Source of the DNA: an uncultured Paracoccaceae bacterium
GTDB lineage: Bacteria > Pseudomonadota > Alphaproteobacteria > Rhodobacterales > Rhodobacteraceae
Length of the DNA stretch: 64,000 nt
NCBI GenBank assembly: GCA_937927675.1
Contig: CALBSG010000159.1
Span: forward strand, 30,187-94,186
Reading direction: 5' to 3'
Positions within the stretch are counted from its first letter, which is position 1. Every line of letters starts with the position of its first letter. The position numbers and the translations under genes are program-made. A model generated the notes under the pieces. That model saw nothing but the letters and a program-made list of their open reading frames with translations, was not told the origin of the DNA and searched no databases. This document shows positions 1 to 15,000 of the stretch, piece after piece.

Positions 1-1
1 C

Positions 2-3000
2 TTCCGGCTGAAGGGTGACGACAGCGTCGCCGTCACTGCCGATTACGCCCGCGGTCTGGCCGATGGTAAGGACCAGTGGTCGCCGGTGGCTGATGCCACC
101 ACCAACCGCACCTGGACCGATGGCACGGTCGTGGTGGACAGCGCGGGCCGCATGCGTGTGCATGTCGCGCCGCAGACGGTCAACACGTCCATTCACGATG
201 CGGGCTGGGCCGAGATGACCTCTGCTCCGCTGGACGACAGCTTCGACGACCTGCGCAACTACGTGGTGATGGGCAAGAAGCTTTACACCCTGCGTCCGGG
301 GATGCTGGTCGCCAACACTGACGGTCAGATTTACCAGTACAAGCGCACCGCACCGGTCCGCGAGGATGCCGACCTCTTCGCCATCAACTATGCGAACGAT
401 GCCAATTGGGTATCGCTTGCAAGTGGCGGGGCGACCGGAGCGAACATCACGGTTCGCGCCGAAATGGCGTCCAGCATCAATGCTTTCGTGGGTGCCTTCG
501 CCGTAGCAGTGGCCGCGGGCACCTATGGCCTCGGTGGGGCCGGGTCGGGCTCGCAGGGTGTCAACATCATCGATTATGATACCGTGGCCGATGTCTACGA
601 CGCGCGGTTGACGGCAGCGCTCGGGACGATCTCGATCTCGGCGCAGGATACCAGCAGCATCGTTGCCGATGTCAAATCGGCCTCGATCGCGGCGTCTCTG
701 ACGGCGGCGGGTTCGGCGGTTGCCATTGGCGTTTCGCTGGCGGATGCCACCATCGGCGGCAACGTCCGTGCCTCGATGCGCGACAGCAATGTCGTGGCAG
801 CCAAGGGTCTGGACATTCTGACCACTGACAACCGCTACATCAGCGTGGTGTCTGAGGCGTCGTCCATCTCGGCCTCGACGGGCATTGGCGCGGCGCTTTC
901 GGGTGGTGGCGCGAGTGCGACCATCACGGACCGCGGTACGCGTCAGGCCCTCCTGACCGGCGATGGCAGCCAAAGCGTCAATCTGACCGGCGCGGCCCGC
1001 GTCCTTCTGACGTCGGAAAGCCGGCTTGAGGCGAACATTTCCTCTATGTCCATCGCGGCTGGCATGTTCGCTGTCGCAGCGGCTGGGGCGACTGCTTGGG
1101 TCAATGCGGCGGGGCAGTTCTATGCCCGTGCCGAGGGTGTGGATGTCACGGCGGCCTCGCTGACCGTCAACGCCACCCGTCTTATGTCGTCGCAAGCCAT
1201 CGTGACCGGTATGAGCATCGCCACCACCATGGGTGTCGGCGCGTCGGTTGCCACGATCAACATCTCTTCGGACGTGCGCGCCTATGCTGGCGGCGCGGGG
1301 TCGACCTTCTCGCTGGGTGCGCTGAACGTTTCGGCGCGGCTTGCGGCGCAAAGCGGGCGCGAACTGTCGGATGTGCGGGCCTATGCTTCGGGCGGCGGTC
1401 TGCTCATGGGCGTGCAGTCGACCAACGCCACCTCGACCAACCGGTCAGTGGTGGCGGCTGGCCTGACGGGCGGCAGCTTCTCGGTTTCGGGTGCGTTGGT
1501 AGTCACGGCCGATGGCAGCGGTCGCCAGATCGCGAAATCGCGCGGTATCGCGGCGGGCCTGATCGGTGTCGGCTCAACTGATGCGACGCTGAATTCGTTC
1601 TCGACGGTCAAGTCCACCGTTTCGTCCAACACGACCGTGCTTTACGCGGGGTCGATGAAGCTGGCAGCGGCAGCGGTCGATGAAAACTATTTCGACATCG
1701 AAGCCGGGGCATTCGGTCTTGCTTCGGGTGCAGCGGCGAAGGGGACGACGAATTCGAACAGCTCGGTCTCCACGGGCTTCCTTGACGGTAGCTCGCTGAG
1801 CGACCGCGCGCTGGTGACGGTTGCGGGTACGCTGACCATGGCCGCGACCTATCGCGCCATGCCCACGGGCATCCTGACCACCTCTGCATTCGGGGCGATT
1901 GCCGGCTCGGGCGCCAATATTACCCATAACATCGGCGGCCGGTCAAAGGGCGAGTTCGGCGACTGGTCGGACGTGCAGGCCGGTGCCATCGATGGCATCG
2001 TCGCCAACTCCTTGGTTGGCAGCAGCTATGTTGATGCCAAGACCGGGGGCCTTGCCTCGGGCGCAAGCTCGACCACCGACACCAATATCAACTTCTCGGC
2101 CGAATTCATCATCGGCAAGAGCGCGCAGCTTGAAACCACGCTGGGCACCGGCAACCTGAAGCTGAAGACCGAAAACTCGTTGATTCACAATGACCGGGTG
2201 AAACTGGTCACGGGCGGTGCGATCTCGGGTGCGGGGGCTTATGGCAACCTGACGGCCAATGACCTCGTGTCGCAGATCATCGTGTCCGAGAATGCCCGCA
2301 TTTTTGCGGCGGGGACGCTGGAACTGGAAGCCACCGGCGTCGGCCAGACCAACCTGCAATCCTATTCGGAAACCTTCGGTGCAGCGACCGTCGCCATCGG
2401 GACGGCGACCACCATCGTCACGCCGATCCAGCAGATCCTGTTCAAGGCAGGGTCGAATACGCAGGCAGAAGGCAACATCTACGTCTCGGCTGGTTCGAAC
2501 AAGGACCTCGTCCTGCCGAACCAAAGCTATTCGTCCCGCGTCGACAACTTCGCAGGTTCGGCGATTCCGATTTCCGACCTGAAGACCGTCGCGCTTTATG
2601 AAGCTGACAACCGCGTTCACATCCAATCGGGCGCGCGGCTGGAAGGCTTTGCCAACATCGACCTGAATGCCGATGGCTGGGGCGATGTGGGCGTGACCGG
2701 CGTGGCCAAGGCGACCAACTGGACCTCCGCTGTCGCCTCGGCGCTTGGCGGCGGCAATGTGGGATCGGGCAACGGCAAGCGTCGTGCGGAATCCTTCGGT
2801 GAGGTGATCAACGATGGTTCGATCATCACCGGCCAGCGCCGCAACCGGATCCTGTTCACCAAGGTAAACTCGGACGGCTTCACCGTCATCGACACCGAAA
2901 AGTCGGTGACCTCGAACGGCACAACCTACCGCACCACGCTGGACGAGAACGGCAAGCCGACGATCAGCTTCGTCTCTGCCCGGACGGGCTTGCAGGCCCC

Positions 3001-6000
3001 GCAGTTCGTCGAGATCGAAAAGGCCAAGGCGAACCTCGCCATCTATTCGGCATCGACCAACCAGACGATGAAGAACTTCTACAACGAGCAGATTGCGCGA
3101 TTGGAGCAAGAACTTCTGACGCTGGGTCTGGCCGAACGCCGCGGCAATGCGGTCATCCCGACCGCACCCGTGGTTGAGGTTGTCACCATCGCCCCGGTCA
3201 ACGCGCAAGCGGGCCGTGTGCGTGTGCTGTCCGACTACTTCTATGGCAATGGCTATTTCGACACGCCCAAGAGCGCGCGGATCGAGATCCATCACAACTC
3301 GCCGGCACAGTTGATCCTCGACGGTCTGTCGATCCCGATGTTCAACGGCGGCATTTACTATAACGGCAAGGACATCACCAACGGGTCCACCTCCATTTCG
3401 CAGGTGCAGGACAAGGCTAAGGCTGAGAACGATTTCAACGTCGGGATGAACAACCAGACGTACAACTCGGATGACGGTTTGGGCCGCCATGCCAGCACCT
3501 TTGCCCGACCCACCTTCACCTTGTCGGCAGCTTCGCTGTCGGGGACGTCGACCGATCCGGAAATCATCATCGATGTGGGCAACATCGCGCTCTACGCCGA
3601 TCCGCGCACCGGGGCGATTCCGCCTGCCCAGACGATCACGATCCGCGGCAACGTTAACGCACCGACCGCTAAACTGACGGTCAAGAACCCGTCCAACGGC
3701 GGCTCCATCGTTATCACCGGCGAAGTCATGGTGAAATCGCTGGTGCTGGAGTCGAAGTCCTCGGTCTCGATCAGTGGGGTTCAGCAGGCCCATATCGGCG
3801 GCGACCCGATCGGCAACTTCGTGCCGCTATACTATCAGGGCATCTACAACCCTGAAGTTGCGCTGGGCCACCAAATTGGCCGCGACGACTATTCGACGAC
3901 GACCGGCGTGACCAACATCAAAGCCGAACGCGTCACCGTCGATGCCGAATATATCAACCTGAACGGCACGATTCAGGCGGGCAGCAAGGTATTCAACCTC
4001 ACGCTCGACCAGAATATCGCCAATCAGATCCTTGCCGCGCAGCGTGGCGGGGCGAACTACACCACCATCGAAGTTGCTTCGGCCCCCGACTTCACCCTGA
4101 TCTATGACCGCCAATCAGCGCAATTGATCGTGAAGCCGCTGCGTCCGGGTGGCGGCGTGGTGGACCTGTCGGGCCGCATCGTGAACACGGGCTATGGCCG
4201 TGTGATCGCCAATGGCGGTTATCCGGAAATTACGATCACCAACAACATCAACATGGCGCAGTTCAGCGCGCAGTGGGATCTCGTCGTCGAAGACCTCGAC
4301 GCGGACCGCCGTGGCGTTGGGCAGATCAAGATATCTGACAAGCAGACCGGCTGGTTCACGCTCTACACGATGAACGAGAACAGCACCGTCAAGGTCGAGC
4401 GTGACCGGATCATGGGCGGCTCTTACAGTGTTGCCACCTACGGCTCTGCCGGCGGCGGCGAAGCGCTGATCGAGTCCGTCTTGCCGAACTACAGCCCGCA
4501 GTCAGGCCTGCGCTATGGCTGGGCCATCGGTCAGGAAACCCGGACGCGCGAAACCGCGCGCTGGGAGGAATCGAACTGGCTGGGTATCTTCAACCTTGGC
4601 TCGAAGGGTATCCCGGTTCCGCCGGTAACGCAGACGCTGTCGGCGGCGCTGGTGCCGAACTCGAACTACTTCTTCAGCGCTCCGGGGCTGACCTCTGACG
4701 CCTATACCTATGCCTACGACGAGGTCATCACCTCGGCCACGGAGTGGAAGCAGACCTACTACAACGTCCGCTCCAGCTGGTACGGCAAGAAGACCTTCAC
4801 CTATCAATACAACCGGAACGTGGGTAAATTCATCACCCACAGCCATTCGGTGAAGGCTGACTACGCCATCGACATCGACTTCCTGTGGAATAATCAGGGC
4901 AAGGTCGAGATCGACGCCAAGGGCGCCGACCTGATCATTGATGGACGCATCACCAACAGCCTTGGCGCGGTGATCCTGAAGTCTGAACGCGACATCACGG
5001 CGAAATCCTCGGTCGACCCGTCTTCGCCGACAGGCAGCGGTCAGCCCAAGGCCAACATCCTGGGTCGCGAGATCAGCCTGACGACGACAGGCGGCCGCAT
5101 CGGGACCAACAGCACTGCGCTGCCAGTCACGATCAGTACGCCGCCTGCAGGCGTTTCGGCCATCGGCTACCGCCTCGATGCGAGTGCTGTCACTGGCATC
5201 AACATCCGCCAATACTCTGGCCTTCTGCGCGTGGGTTCGGTTCGCGCCGCTTCGGGTGATAACCGCGCTGCCGTCAACCTGACCGGCGATGATGGCATTA
5301 TCCGCGCAGCTGGCGGCAGCCATCTGGTGCGCGGCGGTTCCATCGGTCTGTTCAGCTCCAAGGGCGGTATCGGTCTGACGGGCAGCGGCAATGACATCCT
5401 GCTCGACAGCGGCATCACGCCCGATGACGTACTGACTGTTGCTTCGGCCGGGAACGTCTACCTGCGCGAGATCAACGACGAAAATGGCAGCCGTTCTGAT
5501 GACCTGCGCGTCAAGGAAATCAGCGCCGCAGGCCAAGAAGTGTGGATCAACGTCGATGCGGGCGGCCTGATCGACGGCAACGGTAAGGAAGTTGTCGACG
5601 AACGCGCCGTATCGGAACTGATGGGCACGGTCTGGACGGATATGCAGCTGACCTCCGACACTGGCGGCGACGTCAAGGTTGATGAGGCCAAGACCCAACT
5701 GCGTGCCACCAAGACGCGGGAATACACGACCTACTGGTCGTGGCGCGCGGCGCAAGAGGCGGCGTATTCCACCTATTGGTCGAACCGCGCGACGCAAGAA
5801 CAGGCGGGCATCCTGTCCGACGTTCTGGCGGGCGATGAGCTGATCGCGTTCTCGGCTGAACGTGAAGCGGAACTCTTGGCTGATTATAAAGCCAAGGTCT
5901 GGACCAACCTTGAACCGCAGTGGGGTCTGGTGACCGGCACGGCGGTGGCGAATAGTTCCATCGTTGTGACGTGGGGCACCACCGTCCGCACCGTCACGAC

Positions 6001-9000
6001 GGCGGCAAACGGCATCTGGCGCGCCTCCTTCACCAAGGCCGACTTGGATGGCGTCGATCTGGCGGAAGAACCCACCGTGACCGGCACCTATTCCGAGCTG
6101 TCCACCCTGCGCGGCGCGACCGACGCAGAGGTTGACGCAGCTGCCGCATCGCTGCTTGAGGCCTACCGTGAGCGCGCCACGGCCGAATTCCGTCTTCTGG
6201 ATGGCGTTTTCGGCACCAATACCTATGGCGCGGTAACGGGCACGGCAGCAGCCGGCGCCACGGTCAGCGTCACTTGGGGAGATGCCATCGTTTCGAGCAA
6301 GGCCGACATCTACGGTCGTTGGTCGGCGGCATTTACCTATGACCAAATCAATGGGCTGTCGGATGCTACGGCACCGACCGTCTCAACAGGGGACGTCGCC
6401 ACGTTCACCCGCGGCGTGCTGAATTCTGAATTCGACTCGGTTGCCTACCTCGATCTCGTGCTGGCCGATGATGGCCTGCATGATCTGTTGCTGGCGTCGG
6501 CCGACACCATGTCGCTGCTGCGCGTCTATACCGAAGATGCGCTGAAGTCGTCCAACGTGACTGCAACGCTGGCGCGAGCAACGAGCGCGCAAATGGACAG
6601 TGCCAAAGCCACGGCCGCCACGGCGCTGGTCACGGCGGTCAATGCGCGGTCTGAACAGTTCCGCACCCTGTCGGTCTATTATGGCGAAACCACCTTTGCC
6701 ACGCTTGCGGGCACAGGCACTGTGGGGGCGACGGTCACCGTCGTGTGGAATGGCGTCAGCAAGACCGGCAAGGTCTATGAGGATGGCCGTTGGGCTGTGG
6801 CCTTTACCGAGGCCAATATCGGGACAGCGGTGAGCGAAACTTCGGTGAGCGCATCGACTGGCACCGCCACGATCACCAAGCGCACGATCGCAGAGGTCAA
6901 CAGCGACTACATCGTCGCCTTGACCGCAAACGAAGAGCGCACTGTCGAAGGCTCGATCAAGGTCTGGTCGTCGGATGAACTGATCTACGGCTTCGGCGGC
7001 GGGCTGCTCAAGCCGGTGTCGGATACCAACACGGCCATCGAAGATGCCAACATCATCGCTGGGTCGTTCCACTTTACCGTCGCAGGCAACGTTGGCCTGA
7101 CCGAAGGGCAAGAGCTGATCGACCTGAATTCCACTCTGACCGGCCCGCAGCGTCTGCTGCTGGCCGCGGCAGAGCGGTCGGACGTCAACTTCCTGTTGAC
7201 CGAACGGATCGCGGCGACTGTCAACTTCTCGGTGCAGTACAACCGTCTCGACCGCCGCGTGGGCACCACGGGTACCGCCTTCAACACGATCTTCAAGGCC
7301 GGTGACGTGCTGCAGATCGAAGGCCGCACCGCCAACGCAACGGAAACCCGGTTCTTCACCGTGGCCACCGTCACGGCTGACCGGATCACCTTCACCAACA
7401 CCGGTCGCGTCGTCGGCGCGATGGAAAACAACATCGACGTCCATCTGTCGTCGATCTCTCTGAACCCGATGGGCAATGACGCCACGGCGCTCGCGACCAT
7501 CGACTCGGCTGACCTGCGCAAGGTCATCAGCGTCGCCGGGCAGAAGTTCACCGGCTTCAATGTCGGTGACCAGATTGTCCTGACCAACTTCTCGGGCTCT
7601 GCCACGGGGATTACGGCGGCCAGCAAGCGGCCCTCTGTCAACGTCAACACGGCGGCGACGCCCTATGTCATCACCGCCATCGCGGCGGATGGGTCGTGGG
7701 TCAAGTTTGACCGTGATCTGAAGGCCGAGGCCGAGATTGCCATCAACCTGCGCCAGAACATCATCCTGAAATGGGTGCAGATCCAGCTTCGTGATGACGT
7801 GAACATCACTGTCTCCGGCACGGTGCAGGGGTCCGCTGGCGGCGACACCTTCCTGTCGTCCGAAGGCGATATCCGTCTCGATCTCGTGACGGCTGGCGCT
7901 TCGGCCCGGATCAAGGCGGGCGACAACCTGATCAGCGTCTTGTCGGGCACCACCGACAACATCCGCGCTGTGAAGAGCATCGTGTTCGAAGCGGGTCAGG
8001 GCTCTATCGGGTCTTCGACCAACCGGCTTTGGTATGACATCACCGGCGGCTCCGTCTACAACATGACGGCCCGTGCGGCAGGCGACGTCTGGCTTGGGGA
8101 AACCCAAGGCGATGCGATGATCAACACCATCTTCTCGAAGGCGGGGAATGTTGATTTCTTCGCTGCAGGGAACGATGCCAACATCGTCGACTCGGCCAAC
8201 AACGCCTTCGTCAAGATCGAGGCCAATGACATCCGCCTGCGTGCCAACGGCAGCATCGGCAGCTTGTCGAACCCGTTCGAGATTGAGGCCCGCGGCGCGG
8301 GTACCGGTCCGGGCACGGGCTGGGTCACCCTGACCGCTGGGTCCGATAGCGATGATGATGTCTTCGTCCACGCCCCGAATGGCAGCCTGATCCTGCGTAA
8401 CATCTATGCGGGCGGTGACGTCACGCTGGAAGCGGCGCTGAGCATCCTTGACGGTGTCGACTTGATCGACCCGACCGACCCCACCAGCGCCGAGGACACC
8501 ACGTCGTCCTTGCCGCGTGCCGATATTACTGCGAACTCGATCAGCCTGACCGCATGGGCGGGCCAGATCGGGGCGGCGGGCAATGAACTCGACCTCGACA
8601 TGTCCAAGACCCGTGACGGTCTCTTGACCACATGGTCCGGCATGGACACCTATCTGACAGAGGCTGTCGGTAAGGGCGACATCCGCCTGAATACCATCGG
8701 CACAGCCCCCATCGCGCAGGAAACCACCATCAACCTGACTGGCTCCTACGCCATGGGTGACATGGTGCAGGTCAACGTGGGTGACTCCCGTATTACCTAT
8801 GCCGTCAGCATGTCTGACCTGTTCGATGCCGACGATCAGCAGCTCACGACTCTGGAGGCATTGAGCAACATTGCGGTACGTCTTGCCGCGCTGTTGAATG
8901 CCGACTCGACCATTGGTGCACAGATCATCGCGACGGCGCAGGCCGCCAGCCTTACTGTGTCTGTGCGCATCGCCGGGGTTGCCCTGGCAGTGGCCGCAAC

Positions 9001-12000
9001 CAAGAATGGCATGACAAGCGGTCTGAGCGTTCAGGATACCGTCCCGGCAGCTCCGGGCCATGCTGCCTACATCACCGCGTTGAGCGGATCGATCTTCAAC
9101 GCTGCATCCCCCGGCACCTCAAACGTCACGGGTGGCAAGGCCTTCCTCTTTGCCGCAAATGATATCGGGCAGGTGGACATTCCGATCCAGACCAAGATCG
9201 GCACGCTGCAAGGCGAGTCGACCACTGGCGACACGTATCTGGTGAACACTGGCAATCTCTTGATCGCCGATTTTGCCGGTGCGTCGGGCAATACCGGCAT
9301 GAAGGCCGGTGGCCAGATTCAGGTTACGGCCAAGAGCCCGATCACGATCCAATCGGACGTGATCGCAGTCGACAACATCATCTACCTTGCGACAGACAGC
9401 GACACGAACAACCGCGACAACCTGACCGTGAAGTCGGGCGTCACGGTGCGTTCGACCGCTGGGCAGGTGATCTTGTTTGCCGGTGACAACCTGACGGTCG
9501 AAACGGACGCGGCGGTGGATGGCCAATACGGCATCTCGCTGTACACCGACGTCGGCGGAGCCATCGACTCTGAGGGTGGCAGCGTCACCATCGCGGGTAA
9601 GCTGGCGACCGGGTCGGGCAAGGCCTATATCGGCACCAGCGACGTGTCCGATACCATCACCATCACCTCGACCGCGCAGTTCGACTTCGGCCATGACGAA
9701 GTTCAGGGCGTGATGAACGACTTCGTTCTGAACACCGGGGCAGGCAACGACAGCATCACCATCGCTGCGGCACTGTCTGCCGATCACATCGTGATCTCGA
9801 CTGGCAGCGGCAACGACACGCTGACCACCTCTGCCGCCCTGACCGCCATCGGCGTTCTTGGGGCGCAGAATGCCCGCGTCGGCGGCGATGTCCGCATCGA
9901 CATGGGCAATGACAGCAACGCGGCTGACACGATCAGCCTCGGCGGCGCTGTATCGGCGGCACGTGACGTGGTCATCACTAAACTGCCGACGACCCAGCAC
10001 AGCGTTGTCATCGGCATCGACAAGGATGCCGACCCGCTGAAGCCGGCCGTGGGTCAAGTGGGTGAAGTCACCGCCACGACGGCGCAGATCTCGTCTGGCG
10101 AAATCGAAGTCTTCTTCGATGCGCCTATCGTCAACCCCGTCATCGCTCTGACCGGGGCTCTTGCCTCGTCGCCTTATTCGCTGCGCGTCATCAGCACCAC
10201 CGACACCGGCTTCAAGTTCCGGGTGGAAAACTGGACCGGCACTGCAGCGAGCCTTGGGTCGAGCCTCAAGGTCAACTGGCTTGCCGTGGCCGAAGGCACG
10301 CATCTGCTTTCCGATGGCCGCGTGGTTGAGGCCAAGCGCGTCGTTGCCAGCAGCACGGCGTCCGCCGTCACCTTCGACACCACGTTCACGCAGGTGCCGG
10401 TGGTGTTCACATCGGTGATGTCCGGTGCAGGCTCCGAGGCTGCGGCCTCCGAGGTCTACAGCATTACCGAAGCCGGCATGGCGTTGCGCCTGAAGGCTCG
10501 TGATGCCGATACCGATGGTGTGGCTGTTCAGACCGTGGGCTATATCGCCCTGTCGGAAGCAACGACCACGCTTTCGGGCACCGTTGTGGCGAAATCGGCG
10601 ACGCTGGGTCTTTCTAATGCATCGGTTAACTACGGCCAGACCTTCGCCGATGCCGTGACCTTTGCACAACGCCAGACTCTGGCGGATGCCGATGCGGGCG
10701 CGGCCGTGGTCGTGACCGAAGGTTCCACCTCTGCGACGCTGCGCTTTGTCGAGGAAAGCACCGACGGTGTGCATGCCACGGAAACCCTGGGCTTTGCTGC
10801 TTTTGCCAAGGGGGTCTTCCCGATCTCTGCGCGCAATCCGGTAACGGCTGCGCTTGTCGCGACCGGGGAAAATGTGACCGTTGAACGCGACGGCAGCCTT
10901 GCGATCTACACCTATATTGGCAGCAACGCGACCATCGATCTGGCCGCTGCCAACTATGCCGACACCACCCTTTGGAAGCCGCAAACCAATGCAGCGACTG
11001 GCGCGGGTGTGCTGACGCTGACCACCTCGACGGCGGGCCGCGTGACCTCGGGTCGCGATGTGCTGATCCGTACCGGCGGCGGTGCAGATGTGCTGACGCT
11101 GGCAGGCGTCGTCACGTCGGGTCGTGATGTTCTGGTCCAGACCGATCAGGGCGCCGACCGTATGACCACAACCGCGGCTATCACGGCGCAGCGCCACATG
11201 GCCATCGAGGCCGGTGGCGGCACCGATAGCTTGGTGTTCAATGCTGGGCTGACGACGACCACCGGCAGGCTGACCGTCGATCTGATGCTGGGGGATGAAT
11301 CCGTCTCGGCTCCGGTCCCGAACCGTCAGGTCTTCCTGATGACGTCGGGGGGCCTGAATGCGGGCACCCATATGCTGGTCAATGCCTCGGGGATCGTGGG
11401 CGCTGATATCACTCTGTCCGCCAATGCGACGGCTGGGGATGATCTGGTGTTCCGCACCGACAAGGGCGCCGATGTCATGACCATCACCGGTACGGTGACG
11501 GCCGACAATGTGCTGATGAGCCTTGGTGCCAATAATGACCAGCTGACGATCACCGGTAAGGTGGTCTCTGTTGGTGGCACCGATTCCACCACCGAATCGT
11601 CCGCAACCTATGGCGATATCACCTTCGACTTCGGCAATGACCGTGACACGCTCGACAAGCTGGACCTGTTCGGCTCGCTCGATGCAAGCCGCGATCTGCG
11701 GGTGCTCAAGCTGCCGGAAACCACCTATTCCGCAGTGGTCGGGGTGGCGCAGAGCCAGAAGGTCGAGACCGACCAGACGGTGACTGTACGCAGCAGCTCG
11801 GGTGCGGTGATCTACCGCTACATCGGCTTCTCGGCCAAGGTCGTCGACCTTGGGGATCTGACGAGCTTTACCAACAACCCGTCGATGTGGAAGGCTGTTG
11901 ATAACTTCTCGCAAAACAGCGGCGTCCTGACGGCCAATCTGTCGGAAAAGGGCACGGTGCAGACCGGGCGCGACATGGTGGTCTGGACTGGCGGCGGCGC

Positions 12001-15000
12001 CGATCTGTGGTCCACCGTTGGCGTGACCGAGGTGCAGCGCAATCTCGTGTTCCGCATGGACCGCGGGCTGGACCGCTTTGTCACCACTGCTGATGTAACC
12101 ACTGTGGACGGCTATGCAGCCTTCCTGATGGGCGATAGCCCGCTGACCGACCGTGGCCCGTTCGCCGACAAGGACGCCCACCCGCAAGAGGTGGTGATCG
12201 CCAAGAAGGCCGTGCTGACGGCAGGTACCGACCTGATCGTATCGTCTTACGCAGAGGGCGATTTCCAGCTTCTGGCAACCGGTGTTGTCAGCGCTGGTCG
12301 CGATGTGTCGATCTACTCTGAGGATGGCCGCGATCTCTATGACTTCGATGTGACGCTGACGGCGGGTCGCCATATCGTCGCGCAGACTGGCATCGAGACC
12401 GACCGCTTCATCGTCGGCAAGGGCATCGAGGCCACCAAAGGCGCGATCCTGATCGAGCTGGACATCGGTAACGAACGTGACCTGTCCTTGCCGCAGATCT
12501 TCGAAGTGACCGATGGTCCGATCACCGCCGGCACCAGCCTGACCATCACGGCAGCAGGCAAGACCCCGGTGAAGATCACCACGACCGGAGCGCTGACGAC
12601 CGGCACTTCGGCAACCATCGCGACCGGCACTGGCAATGACGTGTTTACCCACGTTGGCACCATTGTGGTGGGCAGCGATCTGGTGGTTACAACCTCGACA
12701 GGGGCGGATTCCGTCTTGTTCGATGGCAATGTGACCACCGGTGGTCTGGTACGGATCGATCTTGGTGCCGGTCCGGCTGCAAGCCTGACGGGCGGCAGCA
12801 ACGCGGCCGACGCCCTGCAAGTGACCGGCGATGTGACGGCAGGCACCTCTATCAGCCTGCAGAAATCCGGCACCAATGCCGCCGAGATGACGCTGGACGG
12901 CAAACTGGCCGCAGGCAGCTTCATCTTGGTCAGCACCGGCAGCGGCAATGACACGATCACCTTCAACGATACCGTGACTGCCGCCACCGATCTGACGGTG
13001 GCGACGGGCGGCGGCGTTGATCTGGTGACCTTCGTCAAGGCGGTCCGTGCCGTTGCGGGCGATGTGTTGCTGAACTTCGGCGCTGTCACGGCAGACCGCA
13101 GCCGTCTGATCTTGTCGGACACGCTGCGTGCCGGGAATAACCTGACGATTACCAACACCGGCTCGGGTGGCTTCACCGCCACCATCGCCAAGGCCGTCAC
13201 GGCTGGGCGCAACATTGTGTTGGATACGGGCGATGGCTACGATGTGATCGACAGTCAGGCCGTGTTGACGGCTGGCCGCGATCTGACCGTGACCATGGAC
13301 GGTGGCGGCGATGCGCTTCAACTGGCCAAGACGGCCGGCTTCACGGCGGGTGGCGATCTTAGCGTCAACATGGGCGACTTTGACGGCATCGCCGACGAGT
13401 TGGCAGTGACGGGCGCAATGGCGGCTGGTGGGGCTCTGCGGTTGTCCAACAAAGGTAGCGGCGCGATGACGCTGGACCTGACGGGCGCCATCCTCACGGC
13501 GGGCAAGGGCGGTCTGTTCATCGAGGCGGGTGATTCTGCCGATGAACTCGGGCTGACCGATGTCACCATCACCAGCGGTGGTGCGATCACCATTGATCTG
13601 GGCGGCGGTGACGACATCGCTCTCGTACTGCGTGGCAATCTGACGGCCGCGACAGATCTGATCTTCCGTATGGGGACCGGAAATGACCGGATTGGCGTGC
13701 AGGGGGCAACGCTCTCGGCCGCACGCGACATCTTCGATCTGGGCGATGGCGACGACCTTCTGGTGCTTGCCGATCTGGCTGGCCTGCATGGCGCAGCCTC
13801 GGTTCTGGGTGGCAAAGGGTCCGATACCGTCATCATCACGCGGTTGCCCGCCCAACTGTCGGGCGACACCTTGACGATCGACGGCGGCGACGGTGCCGAT
13901 ACGGTTCGCATCCAGACCCATGGCAGCGACGCCGGAACCGGCATCAGCTATGACATTGCCGTGCGTGACACTGGCTCGGGGACGGGCGCTGATCTGCTCG
14001 ACATCCGCGGCACTGATCAGGAAGATCTGTTCCTGGTCCGCGATGGCGCGGTGGCCTTGCGCCATGGCACCTATGCCCAATTGGAAGCGGGCACGCTTCC
14101 AGACAGCCAAGAACGCATCCTCTACGATGCGGCTCAGGACGGCGGCCTGTGGCTGCAAACCTATGGCGGGGCTGACTTCGTTGCGCTCGACGACACTTCG
14201 ACGGCGACAGCGGTCGATACCGGTGCCGGTAATGACCTCGTGCGTGTCGGCCAGCTTTACGCTGATCGTCCGGTGCTGCGGCAGTCGCAATCTGGGGTGA
14301 CCCAATCCGGCGTGCTGACCCGAGGGGTCTTGGGTGGCGGTTGGCTCTCGCGTGGTGTGTCGCATACCAGCCTTGTGCGGACTGGCGATGGCGACGACAG
14401 CATCGAACTCAACGCCAACCTTGGTGCGCTTCGGATCGAATCCGAAGCTGGCAATGACGACCTGACGGTTCGCAGCTTTGCCGCAGCCGATGGCTCGGGT
14501 GCGCTGATGAACGGTGTGGCTTCGTTTGCCGGTGGCGTTGGCAGCGACAGCGTGACCATGCGCGGAACCGATGGCGCCGATACCTATCTGGTCGAGGCCG
14601 CAGGCATCCGCGGTGCCGGACGCAGCCTTTCGCTTGCGACGGCAGAGATCCTGCGCCTGACGACCGGCGCCGGTGATGATACGGTTCACATCCATTCCAG
14701 CCTGAAAGACACCTTCACCGAGATCCTCGGCGGCTTGGGGTCGGACAGCATGTATGTGGGTGGGCCGGTAAGCGGTCTGCGCGCCTCTGCCACCGGTGCG
14801 CTTGCAGCGGTGACGGTGCAGGCAACCGATATCGCCGCCTATCTTCTGGCCAACAAAGGCGCTGCGGCGGTGACTTCGGTCTCGGCGACCAGCCTTGAAG
14901 TGGCGGGTCCGCGCAAACTTGACGCGCTCGCCGGGGCCTTGCGCCTTGACGGGGCTGGTCAGGAGGCCGAGGCCTACGGTCGTCCGATGGTGATGGTCGA